This document shows, in pieces, positions 10,362 to 20,649 of a DNA stretch of 64,000 nt. Made by a program: the position numbers and the translations under genes. The notes beneath the pieces are model-generated. The model was not told where the DNA came from. It saw nothing but the letters and a program-made list of their open reading frames with translations, and did no database searches. The DNA is from Serinus canaria. Lineage: Eukaryota > Chordata > Aves > Passeriformes > Fringillidae. How positions within the stretch are numbered: the first letter of the stretch is position 1; each line of letters starts with the position of its first letter. The stretch is taken from the NCBI RefSeq assembly GCF_022539315.1, contig NC_066317.1, positions 69,585,679 to 69,649,678 of the forward strand, given 5' to 3'.

Positions 10362-11575
10362 AAAACCACTAAAATGAGTTTTGCGGAGCCGGCGGCGCCA
10401 CCGGAGCCGGGCCGGGAGCACCGGGCGCTGCGCCCACGGTGCCACCAGCGACCGTACCCGCACATGGCTGGTCCCCTTTGTCCCCACATGAGGAATAAGG
10501 GCGATGTGACGGGGTGACATGTGTGGCTTCGCCCGGGGAGCTCCCGTGCTGGGGAACGGGGACGGGACGGGGCGGGCAGAGGCTGCCCGGAGCCTCCTCT
10601 GCCTTCTCGGGAGCTCCGGGCGCAGCTCGGGGACCCTCGCTGGGACTGTCCCCGCCCGCTGGGCCATCCCACAGGGACATGCTCCAGCCCTGGAGTGTCC
10701 GAGTGTCCCCGCACTGCCCGAAGGGGACTTCGGGAGGCATCTCCCGTCCTGTAGCCGCCCCGGGGTTGCAGGGAGTCCGAAATGGCGAGGGCCAGCAGCC
10801 CTGGGGTGGCACCGGGGACACTGAGGTGGCACCGAGGACAGCGGTGTGACACGGGGCGCTTTACTTGTCCCCCGAGTTGTATTTATGGGGATCCTCATTA
10901 GCATACTAGTGGGCGCGGTTTCAGCTCATTAACATGAAGTGCGATACCAGGCGTGGTTTTCAGCTCCTTTCGGCGCCAGGTGAGGCCTCGGGCGTGGATT
11001 TCGGTTCCTCGCTAGCAGAAGATGATAGAGTGGGCGCGGCTTTGCGTTCCTAATTAGCGTCACAATGCTTTCACCACTTAATTCAGGGCTCGTCGAGGGT
11101 CCACTCTGGCGGCCCTACAAACCAGGAAACCCCAAAGTCACCCGTCCTATTTGTGACCCCATTTTTCCACTGGTACAATTCCTCCCGCGTTACTCAAAGT
11201 ACAGAGGAACATTCCTCCCGTATTACTCAACACCGTAACACAGAGGAACGTGTCGGGTCCAGCCTGGGCACACTGGCACAAAATATTGGTGATGAAATAA
11301 AAAACAAACATCCCGTGTGGTTTTACAGCACCGACAGCTTATTAACGGCACTTAGTGAACTGTCATTTCCTGATAGGGTGGCACTGGGGATAGTGCGGTG
11401 GCACAGGGGACACGTGGCTCACCCTCCTGCCTGCTCCAGCCACTCTGCTGTCCCTCCTCGGCTCCCAGCGGCTCACAGAGCAGAGGGACTCGTGCCGTGC
11501 CGTGCCGTGCCGTGCCAGCGGCCGGGCAAAGGTCCTGCTGTGACCTCTGTCCCCAGCCCTACCCCGCGCCCCGCC
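10362..11575. other. Intergenic region and SDR 5' flank
   Basis: No gene is supported. 10400-10850 is GC-rich unique sequence. 10900-11060 has four GC-box/homeodomain-like modules about 40 bp apart. 11160-11260 contains a roughly 40-bp tandem duplication (TTCCTCCCG, TTACTCAA, CAGAGGAAC). An AATAAA-type signal occurs near 11296. CGTGC is repeated five times at 11491-11515, just before the SDR start. Confidence 0.6.
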
Positions 11576-14500
11576 ATGGAGCTGCTGGGGGCTCTGAGCC
11601 CCCCGTGGTGGCTCCTGCCACTCCCGCTGCTGGCCCTGCTGCTCCGGGCCACGCGCAGAAGCCCTTGGGACCCCCGCAAGTGTCCCACTGACCTGACGGG
11701 CAAGACAGTGATTGTCACCGGAGCCAACAGCGGTGAGCAGGAAGGGCGGGGACACGTGGGTGGGAGGTGGCATGATGGCTGAGGGGTGACCTGTAGGGGA
11801 CATGGGTGTCCCTTCACCAGCCCAGAACCCAAGTCCCTGCTTTGGAAGTGCCAGTGGCTGCAGAAGAAGCTGGTGGCCATCCCTGGGCATCCACAGTGTG
11901 CTCCTGGTGCCCCCTGCCCACCTCCCGAGGCTGGACTCAGCACTGTTAATGACTGACAGACAAGGCCACCACGGCCACCATGTCACACCAGGGGTGGGGT
12001 CACTGCTCCCACCTGTGTTCCACTGCCACTGCTGGAGATGTTGGGACCCCCAGGCTGGCATCGAGACGTCCAGGGACAGGGTGACCCAACACGTGCTGGG
12101 CTCCATCCCTACCCCAGTGCCCACCATTTCTTGCTGGGTGGTTTTTGGTGGCAGAGGCTGCCCAAACCCTGGGGCACGGACCCCAAAGGACCAGAGGGAC
12201 CTGCCTGCGATCTGCCACACCCTCCCCGTGTCCCGCAGGCATCGGCAAGTGTGTGGCCATGGAGCTGGCGCGCCGCAACGCCCGCACCATCCTGGCGTGC
12301 CGGAGCCGGGAGCGGGGCCAGGCGGCCGTGCAGGAGATCCGGGCGGCCACCGGGAACCCGGCGGTGCTGCTGCGGCTGCTGGACACCGGCTCGCTGGCCT
12401 CGGTGCGCGCCTTCGCCGCCGCCGTGCTGCGGGAGGAGCCGCGCCTGGACGTGCTGGTCAACAACGCCGGCGTCACCGGTAGGTGCCAGGAAAACCCTGC
12501 GGCCACAAGAGGGGTCCAGCTCCTGTCCTGCCCACGGCACTGCCCTCCTGTGGGGGTACCAGTTGTTGTTTTCTCTGGGTCGGGATTGAAGGAGTTTGAG
12601 ATGGTAATTCTAAACTGGGAGTTTGTGTTGTTCTATTGGAAGGAAGGAGGCTCTGCAGAGAGACTTAGATGGGTTGGATGGATGCAGAGTCCAACAGCAT
12701 GGAGTTTAATAAGTCTAAGTGAGAGTTCTGCATTTTGGCCACAAAAATCCCCTACAACGTTACAAGCTGGGGACAGGCACAAAGGGACCTGGGGGTGGTT
12801 GACAGCTGGTTGAGTAAGAGTCAGCAATGTGCCTAGGTGGCCAAGAAGGCCAATGGCATCATGGCCTGGATCAGGAATGGTGTGGCCAGCAGGAGCAGGG
12901 AGGTCGTTCTGCTCCTGTAGTCGGCGCTGGTGAGGGCACACCTGGACTGCTGTGTCCAGGTCTGGCCCCTCAGTTTGGGAAGGACATTGGGATGCTCAAA
13001 CACAAGGCTGGTGAGGGGTTGGGAACACAAACCCTGTGAGGAACGTTTGAAGGAGCTGGGGCTGTTCAGCCTGGAGAAGAGGAGGCTCAGAGGTGCCCTT
13101 ATTGCTCTCTACACCTCCCTGAAGGGAGGCTGCAGACAGGTGGGGTCGGTCTCTCCCACCAGGCAGCACTGACAGAACCAGAGCACACAGTCTCCAGCTA
13201 CAGCAGGGAAGGGACAGGCTGGATGTCATGAAGAAATTTTTCACCAAAAGAATAATAAAGTGCTGGAATGCTCTTCCCAGGGAGGTGGTGGAATCACCAT
13301 CTCTGGATGTGTTTAAAAAAAGTCTGGACGTGGCACTTGGTGCTATGGTCTGGTTGGGGTGTGAGGGCACAGGTTGGACTGGATGGTCTTAGAGGTCTCT
13401 TCCAACCTCATTATTCTGTGTGATTCTCTGATTCTGCATTTGGACTCAAGTGTTTATTATTTCTCATCAGTGAAACAGTCTCACTGCTGTGAGTTGGGCA
13501 GCTTTTTATTAGAAGGCACAAAATGCCCAACAATCTCTTGGTACAAGGTCTTTTAAGACTGAACTATCCAAGTAAGAACTGGATACTGAACTATCCAAGT
13601 AAGAACTGGACACCTGGATTATTTTCCCTTTTAACCCAATAACTGATCCCACAGAGCCCCAATGGGGACTTTTCTGCCCAATTACAAAATGCCACCCAGA
13701 CCCATGAAGAAGAAGGAAGAAGAAGCATGATGAAGAAACCCAGGACGACACCCTGTGCCCTCCATCCTGCTGCCATCCACAACATCCTAAAAATCCCAAC
13801 ACCTAAATTTCTCACTTACACTGCTCTCTATAATCTATTTCACACTTTTGTGGATTCCAGTCTGTCTTGAAGTCTGGGAAACTTTCTCCATGAATGAGGG
13901 ACAAAGTCAGTGCTCCCCTGGCGGTCAGGGCACCCAGAGCAAACAGAGAAATATTCCCAGTGCCCTGGGTTTCCACACCCATCCTCCTTTCAGGGCTGCC
14001 CTTCGCCATCACATCAGAGGGCTTGGAGCAAACCTTCGCCATCAACTACCTGGGCCCATTCCTGCTCACCAACCTGCTCCTGGGTGAGTGCAGGGCTTGG
14101 GGGAGTCGGGGGTGGGTGGGTGGGGGGCTCTGGGGACTCCTCCTCGCTCACCCCCTAGATTGGTATAATTACCAATCAATAATTGGTAATTATTGGTATA
14201 ATTACCAATACAGCCAGACAGGATGTGCCTTGGCTTGTCTGGCCCCTGCGGCTGAGCCAAATAGCAGCAACTGTGGGGTTTCACCCCAGGGACACTTTTG
14301 GCTAGTTGGATGTTGCAGCTGGGCAAGTGGAGACAAGTCCAGGCGTGCAGGAGCTCTGGTGGTGGTGGGATGGAGCTTCCTCCCGTGGAGGGGCCGCTCC
14401 TCAGGTTTCCCTCTGCTGGAGAAGCTTTAAGGCGATGGTGAAGGAAAGGAGTTGGTTTTGATAGAGGGTTTTAATCCAGAGCTTTTATTCTGGCCCATAG

Positions 14501-15678
14501 GCCTCTGAATCCAGCAACAGCTCCAACAGAACTCCCTGACCACGTGGCTGCTGTTCCTTTTAACCCAGGGGAGAGGGAGAGGGGGAGGGAAGGGGAGAAA
14601 TCCCACCAACCAGGTACACAGAAGGAGGTCTTAAGGGACAAAGGACACCTGGATGGCCCAATCTCCCCCCAGAGGCAGAGGGCATCCTTTGAATCTGCCA
14701 ATCACTGTACGTCCTTCTGGAATGCCAGGATTGACAGACAGTGCTGGGAGGGGAAAGGAGAGGTGACTGACACACCTGGCAGGGAATTATCAGGGAGGAA
14801 CCCAGGGTATCTGAGGCAAACCACGACATGGCACGGCAACAACCACCCCCTGCTTGGCACAGACCTCTTGAAGGCCTCGGCGCCTGCCCGGGTGGTGAAT
14901 GTGACATCGTTCCGGCACAGCGTAGGCACGGCCGACAGCGGGTACCTGACGGGGCAGCGGTGCCCGGGTGGCTACGACGCCGCCTACAACAGCACCAAGC
15001 TGATGAACGTGCTCTTCACCGCCGAGCTGGCACGGCGCCTGCAGGGCACAGGTGGGTGCCCGGTCGTGCCAGGCTCAGCCGTGACACGTGACACCCTGGG
15101 GACACCCCTGTCCCAACTCCCTGTGTCAGATCTCAGGGGCTGCCGGCAGAGCTGGGGGGGGGTCTGAGAGACTCGCTGGGATCCCCCAAGGGTGGCAGAA
15201 CCCCGGGCTGAGGTCAGGTTGGGGGCTGCTCCTGCTGCTCCCTGAGGGATTTGGGGTCCCCGGGGTGCCCACCATGCTGACGGTGCGGCCTGGCAGGGGT
15301 GACGGCCAACGCGCTGAACCCCGGCGTGGTGAGCACCAGCATCATGCGCCACTTCAGCTGGCCCGTGCGGGCGCTCTTCGTCCTCCTCCGTCCCTTCATG
15401 AAGGTGAGCGGGGCCGGGTCCTGCCCATCCTGGGGCCAGCAGGGTGGGAGGGGGGTGCCAGCCCCCTCCTCACCGCCGTTCCCCCGTAGTCGGCCGAGCA
15501 GGGCGCTGCCAGCACCATCTTCTGCGCCATCTCGGAGGAAGCCGCAGGCATCACCGGCAAATACTTCGACAGCAGCTGCCGGCTGGCGCTGCCCTCGGCG
15601 GCCGCCCGCGACGCCGCGCTGGCACGGAAGCTCTGGGAGGCATCGGAGCGGCTGACGGGGCTCACGGAGCCCGACTGA
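11576..15678 (+). CDS. Retinol dehydrogenase 11-14-like short-chain dehydrogenase/reductase
   Basis: Six exons: 11576-11732, 12239-12478, 13994-14083, 14863-15051, 15297-15403 and 15490-15678 (TGA), giving 323 aa. An N-terminal hydrophobic segment ([11 protein letters not shown]) resembles the membrane anchor of microsomal RDHs. The NAD(P) Rossmann motif is TGANSGIGK, split across exons 1 and 2. LVNNAGV follows, the serine region is VVNVTSF, and the catalytic pair is [19 protein letters not shown] and the end [20 protein letters not shown] resemble RDH12 and RDH13. Members reduce retinal or other aldehydes at the ER. The exact paralogue cannot be fixed without a tree. The ATG context CCGCCATGG is near-ideal Kozak. 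Confidence 0.9.
12640..13437 (+). mobile_element. CR1 LINE, 3' part of ORF2 plus 3' UTR
   Basis: The longest CR1 copy in the window, in SDR intron 2. It contains the AAGGCCAATGGCATCATGGC block, TTCAGCCTGGAGAAGAGG, a TGCTGGAATGCTCTTCCCAG block and TGGATGGTCTTAGAGGTC. It ends in ATTCTGTGTGATTCTCTGATTCTG, the usual short 3' tandem of CR1. Frames are broken, so it is dead. Confidence 0.9.
13490..13860 (-). mobile_element. LTR-like element in SDR intron 2
   Basis: Read on the minus strand, a TTAAAAGG TATA-like box (near 13628-13635) is followed about 125 bp later by AATAAAAAGCT (near 13500-13510). This is the U3/R arrangement of a solo LTR. The family is not identified. A 26-bp piece (CTGAACTATCCAAGTAAGAA core) is duplicated at 13558-13610. 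Confidence 0.45.
14158..14213. repeat. AT-rich duplicated palindrome in SDR intron 3
   Basis: ATTGGTATAATTACCAAT occurs twice, separated by a related TAATTGGTAATT segment. Each copy has 7-bp complementary arms (ATTGGTA/TACCAAT) around TAAT. It is strikingly AT-rich against GC-rich surroundings. Confidence 0.75.
14440..14830 (-). mobile_element. Second LTR-like element, SDR intron 3
   Basis: On the minus strand a GGGTTAAAAGG box (near 14555-14566) precedes AATAAAAGCTC (near 14479-14489), the same layout as the element at 13490-13860. It ends shortly before the exon 4 acceptor, so it may supply part of the intron's 3' sequence. Confidence 0.4.
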
Positions 15679-15796
15679 GGCACCGGGATGTCACCCCTCG
15701 TCGCGGGAATGGGGACACGGATGCTCTGCTCCCCCTGTGCCCTCCCTGTGCTGCCGAGGGGACGACACGGCGCCGGCCACGGGTGACTGTGACACT

Positions 15797-15805
15797 TTTA
15801 TTAAA
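15797..15805. terminator. Overlapping poly(A) signals of two convergent genes
   Basis: TTTATT at 15797-15802 reads AATAAA on the minus strand, 13 nt after the LRR stop. ATTAAA at 15800-15805 on the plus strand lies 121 nt after the SDR stop. No other signal near either stop is as good. Confidence 0.7.
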
Positions 15806-15815
15806 AACCCCGGCG

Positions 15816-18800
15816 CTACTCCCAGGTGATGTCCAGGTCCAGCCGCTGCTTCCTGACGGCCTGCAGGAAGCTGTCGTAGTCGCGCCGGTGGATGTCGGGG
15901 CAGCGGGACAGCTCCAGGCGCCGCAGGGGCCCCTCGGAGCTCAGCAGCTGCCACACGGTGCCGGGGGACACGCGGCTCTCGGCCAGCGACAGCTCCCGCA
16001 GCTCCCGCAGCCCCGGCCCCGCCAGCGCCGGCTCCAGCACCGAGTCCAGCGGGAAGGGCAGGGCCAGCAGGCGCAGCGTCTGCAGCCGCGGGGCCTCGCA
16101 CAGCAGCGAGGCCAGCGTGGAGCTCAGCACCGGCCGGTGCGCGGCCGGAACGGGCCCCGCCAGGCTCAGCGAGAAGCTCTGGAGCCGGGGCAGCCCCCGG
16201 GGCAGCAGGTCGGTGGCCCAGCGTGGTGGCGGGGCGGGGGGCTCCTCCTCGGGGGGCTCGTGGTGGGCGTGGGGGTCTGGTGGCACTTCCAGCTCGGCGC
16301 TGAAGCTCTGCAGGCTGGGGCAGCTGGCGAGGAGGGCGGGCAGCGAGAGAGGGTCTCGGCAGCTGAAGCCGTGCAGGGTCAGGGCCTGCAGGCGGGTGCC
16401 CAGGCCCTGTGCCAGGGGCAGCACCTCTGCCAGCGCCCGGCCGTGCCGCCCAGAGCAGCCCAGCGTCACCCGGGTCAGGCAATTCCAGCCTGGCAGCTCC
16501 TGGAGTCCTGAGGGGCCAGGACTGTCCCCAAGCCACACACTGACCTCCTCGGCCTGGGGACACACGGCATGGACAGTGCCTAGAGCGTCCTCCTCCACCT
16601 CCTCCAGCTGCCGCAGGGGCAGCGTGAGCCGGGCTCCCTCCGCTGCATTCCCCCGGCCCCGCGCCAGCTCCTCCAGCGAGGGGAAACCCTCGGAGTCCTC
16701 GGTGCCATCCAGCTGCCCCGAGTGCAGCAGCCGGAGCGCCTCCGGCAGGGCACTGTGTGCCAGCACCTCCAGGCACGGCAGGGCCAGCAGCAGGAAGGCC
16801 ACGGCAGCCACCGTGTCCCCGTCGTGCTCCAGGTCGCGGGCCAGCAGGACGCGCAGCGCGGGGCAGCCCGGGCTCCGCTCGGCGGGGTCGTAGCCCAGGT
16901 GGCGCAGGGCGCGCGGCGTCACCTTCTTGCAGCCGGACACGTCGAGCTCCCGCAGGTGGCGACAGCAGGAGCCCACGGCCGAGAGCACCTGGATGTTGGC
17001 CTGGGTGTGGGCCAGCCCCAGGCGGTTCAGGCGGGGCAGCCCCTCGGCCAGGTCCACCAGCACGGACGGAGAGAGCCGCCCGCAGCCGCCCAGCTCCAGC
17101 ACACTCAGGCCCTGCAGACACACAGGGAGACCCTCAGTGGGGTGGGCAGGGGGGCATGATGCCACTCACCCCCTGCAATGCACGACTCAGAGTCGGTCTG
17201 CTCCCCCTGTCCCAACCCCTCGGCACATGGATGATGGCCATCCCCAACCCCATGGATGGTGAGCACCCACCCCAAGCTTTATCCCCCTTACCCCATGGAA
17301 GGTGGGCACCCCAAGCCCCACAAAGGATGGGCACACCCCTGTCCCACTCTCCTATCCCCTAGAGGGATAGGAGTCCCAGTCCCAGTCCCACTCCTACTGC
17401 CCCACACACCTTGACACTCCTAGCGTGTTGTCTCCCCCATGCCCCATGGATGGTGAGCACCCAGCCCAAGCTCTATCCCCCTTGCACTATGGAAAGTGGG
17501 CATCCCAGTCCAACTCTCCCATCCCCTTAGAGGGTGTCACACCCAGTCTAACTCCCCCTGCCCCACAGCCCTGCTCCCCCAGAGTGTTGTCACCCCCTGC
17601 CCCATGGACGGTGGGCACCCCCACCCCCACAGACATCACTCCCAGCCCCATCCCCCATCCCACAGCCCCCCTGCCCTCTCTCCCAGCCCCTGCCCCGTGC
17701 CCACCTGGCAGCGCAGCACGATGAGGTGCCCCAGGGCGTTGTTGGCCAGGGCGGGGCAGGCCCTCAGGCTGAGCTGGCGCAGGTGTGGCAGCAGCAGCAG
17801 GTGCAGCGCCGCCCGCGACAGCCGCCGGCTCGTCCCCAGCAGCCGCAGCAGCTCCTGCACCAGCCCGCAGGCTGGGGGGGACATGGGGGGTCAGCGAGGC
17901 CTGGGGAACCCCCCTGTCCCTCCCCGGGGGTCCCGGTGGCCCAGGGCACCCCCCAGAGCTCACCCAGGTCGTTGAAGGGCCCCACGAGGAAGCGGAAGTC
18001 GTACTCGTCCAGGTAATTGTCAGTGTAGTCCTTGGCCCAGAGGCTCTGCATGTGCTGGGCCAGGCTCTGCAGGCACAGCGAGGTCAGCGTGGGCACTGCC
18101 CGCCGCTGGGGCATCCCTGCATGGGCACAGGGACAGGGACAGTCAGGGACAGCCACCATGGGCACTGCCCACCGCTGGGGCATCCCTGCATGGGCACAGG
18201 GACAGTCAGGGACAGCCACCATGGGCACTGCCCACCGCTGGGGCGTCCCTGCATGGGCACAGGAACAGTCAGGGACAGCCACCGTGGGCACTGCACCACC
18301 AGGACATCCCTGGGATAGGGACAGTCAGGGACAGCCACCGTGGGCACTGCCCGCTGCTCGGGCATCCCTGCACGGGCACAGGGACAGTCAGCGGACAGCC
18401 ACCGTGGGCACTGCACCACCAGGACATCCCTGGGACAGGACAGGGACAGTCAGGGACAGCCACCGTGGGCACTGCACCACCAGGACATCCCTGGGACAGG
18501 ACAGGGACAGTCAGGGACAGCCACCGTGGGCACTGCCTGCTGCTGGGGCATCCTGGGACAGGACAGGGACAGCCACTGTGGGCACTGGGTCACCAGGACA
18601 TCCCTGGTGTTTAGGGGACAGGGACAGACAGGGACAGTCAGGGACAGCCACCAGGCCACCACTGGGGGCATGGGACACTCAGGGACAGGACGGACACTGC
18701 CACCCCTCACGGCCCGACCTCATTTTGGGGTCACTTGCCCCAAACTGGCTCAGAAACTGCCCGGTGCCGGTTCTGGTTTCATTCCATTCCCGGCGGGAAT

Positions 18801-20331
18801 AAACGCGGGAACGAACCGGCACCGGGAACCGCAGGGAACGAACCGGCACCGGGAACCGCGGCTCAGCCCCGGAAACTGCCCCGGGCCAGCCCAAAGCTCA
18901 CCCGCAGCTCCCGGCGGGCACCGGGACACCGGGACGGGATCCCTCGGCTCCGGGCCACGGGACGCCCGGGCGGTGGCGCTGGCTCCGGTGTCCCTGGAAG
19001 TGAGCAAGGAACGAATCCTGACGGGATCGTCAAAGCCCCAGCCCGCCAGCAAATCCCGGTTTTGGATTCCTCGGGAAAGATCCCGGTGCAGGCGGGGGGT
19101 GGGGAAGGGTAACGGGGATGGGGAGAGGGGCTGGAGAAAGGGAAAAGGGGAAAAAACTCCGTGATGGGGAAAAAAATGTTTCAGGATCAGGAAAAGGTCG
19201 TTGGAGATGGGAAAAGAGCTGCAGGGACTGGGAGAAAACTGTAAAAAGGAGGAGACGCACGGGAAATAGGGAAAGAGTCCTGGGGAATGGGGAAAAAACA
19301 TGGGAAATGGGAAAAAATGGGAAATGGGAAAAGAACCCTGGGAAATGGGGAAAGAACTCTGGAAAACGGGGAAAGAGCTGGGAAATGGGGGAAAATAACC
19401 CAAGAAATGGGGAAAGAGCCCTGGAAATGGGGGAAGAGCCCTGGAAATGGGGGAAGAGCCCTGGAAATGGGGGAAAAAAACCCAGGAAATTGGAAACAAC
19501 CCTGGGAAATGGGAAAAGAACCCCGGGAAACGGGGAAAGAACCCAGGGAAATGGGGAAAGAACCCAGGGAAACGGGGAAAACCCCAGAGGTACTGGGAAA
19601 GAACCCTCTGGGGCAGGAGGAGACAAGTCCCTCCAGGAAGCAGCTCAGGCACAGCAGAGGGATCAGAGAGAGCTCTGGAGCCCAGAGCACGGTGAGTAAT
19701 CAGGGCAGGGCCGTGGGTCACTGTCACTGCCACTGTCACCAGGGCACGGCCCGCTGGGCGCTCCCACGGGACACGGGATGGGACCTGGATGGGACATTGG
19801 GAATGGGACAGCGGGGTCGGGACACCGGGAGGGGACATTAGGAATGGGACACCGGAGATGGGACATTGGGATGGGACATTGGGGATGGGAGCGGATCACG
19901 AGGGATGGGCCCAAACCCTTCCCGGAGGGACCGGATCGGGTCCAGCGGGGAAATTCCAAGGGAGGAAATTCCCCCCCTTCCATCGGCCCCTCCTCGAGCC
20001 TGTCCTTGGGGATCCTCGGGGACCTTGAGACCGCCCCCTCCCTTTAGGATCCCCTCTCCCTGGTCCCTTCCCTAAATCCCAACCAGAACCACGAGCAGGA
20101 CCCAATCCCAGCCAAAACCCAAAGAATAAACACCCCGTTCCCATGGCAACACCTCCTACCACCACCCCCTTCCTGCGGGCGAGCCGAGCCAGCTCGGCAG
20201 CACTTACCGAGAGCCGCCTCGTCCCAGCTGATCCCGTCCCGCCGTGTTGCTTCCTCCTCCTTCTCGTTTTCCTCCTCATCCTCCTCCCCGGGCCTGGCCC
20301 CACCATGACTCGCCCCGCCCTTTCCCTGGCT
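15816..20331 (-). CDS. Uncharacterised leucine-rich-repeat (RNI-like) protein
   Basis: Minus-strand exons: 20208 to about 20331, 17964-18116, 17705-17871 and 15816-17111 (stop TAG). From the exon 2 ATG (18112-18114) the product is 537 aa. Exon 2 holds SLWAKDYTDNYLDEYDFRFL. The LRRs follow: LRQLSLRACPALANNALGHL, LSVLELGGCGRLSPSVLVDL, LRELDVSGCKKVTPRALRHL, later LRELSLAESRVSPG and LRRLELSRCPDIHRRDYDSF. This cysteine-containing LxxLxLxGC pattern is that of AMN1/FBXL-type repeats, but no F-box is visible. Exon 1 is open in the matching phase and very acidic (EEDEEENEKEEEATRR), yet has no in-frame ATG. I do not recognise an orthologue and infer no function beyond protein binding. Confidence 0.8.
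18105..18680. repeat. Minisatellite derived from an intron-exon junction of the LRR gene
   Basis: Units of about 57-69 bp repeat upstream of LRR exon 2 on the minus strand. The units nearest the exon contain copies of the acceptor and exon start (CCCATGCAGGGATGCCCCAG). The first steps (near 18105, 18174 and 18237) are 69 and 63 bp, both multiples of three, so the reading frame stays open through them. Confidence 0.85.
19080..19610. repeat. Purine-rich minisatellite in LRR intron 1
   Basis: Units of about 18-22 bp on GGGAAATGGGGAAAGAACCC. The + strand is almost pure purine for 500 bp. A smaller related array (GGGACATTGGGAATGGGACA) follows at 19790-19890. Confidence 0.9.
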
Positions 20332-20383
20332 TCACTTTGCGCACTGCGCATGCGCAATAAGCAAAGACCCTTCCGCCCTTACT
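20332..20383. promoter_or_regulatory. LRR gene promoter with NRF1 palindrome
   Basis: TGCGCATGCGCA at 20345-20356 is a perfect NRF1 site, 37-48 bp upstream of the LRR start region on the minus strand. There is no TATA box and the flanks are CpG-rich. Confidence 0.6.
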
Positions 20384-20487
20384 GCCCCTGCGGGCTGTCC
20401 CGCGCCGTGCCTGACGCATCGGGTCCACTGCCCTGCCCGTACGGCCGCGCTGGGCGTCAGGCACGGCGCGGGGCAGCCCGCGGGGGC
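20384..20487. repeat. 34-bp inverted repeat with 36-bp spacer
   Basis: Arms 20384-20417 and 20454-20487 are complementary at 32 of 34 positions. Both mismatches (20389/20482 and 20398/20473) are T opposite G, so a + strand RNA would pair throughout using G-U. The core is GCCGTGCCTGACGC/GCGTCAGGCACGGC. Confidence 0.8.
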
Positions 20488-20649
20488 TTTATTGTCGGGC
20501 GGGGTCGACGGTACCGGGAGCGGCCGGGCCGGAGGTACCGGGGGAGGCCTGAGGGGGTCGGGGGCTCCCGGAGCGTCCCGGGAATAAGCGGGGATGTGGA
20601 TTTGGGGCGGGGGAGAGAGAGGGAGGTGCGGCGGCCGTGGTGGGACGCC

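Noticed and set aside
15691..17121. 476-aa minus-strand frame (Ala/Gly/Pro rich)
   Set aside because: It is the out-of-frame shadow of the large LRR exon. The LRR frame has the repeats, the phase match and the correct splice borders.
18032..18802. 256-aa + strand frame rich in WAQGQSGTATMGTA
   Set aside because: Translation of the minisatellite in LRR intron 1; no splice or start support.
18750..19838. 362-aa Phe/Pro/Ser-rich minus-strand frame
   Set aside because: Translation of the purine-rich intronic minisatellite; a sequence with almost no TTA/CTA/TCA stays open by chance.
20384..20487. tRNA or other known pol III gene at the inverted repeat
   Set aside because: No A/B boxes, no cloverleaf and no T-run terminator follow it.
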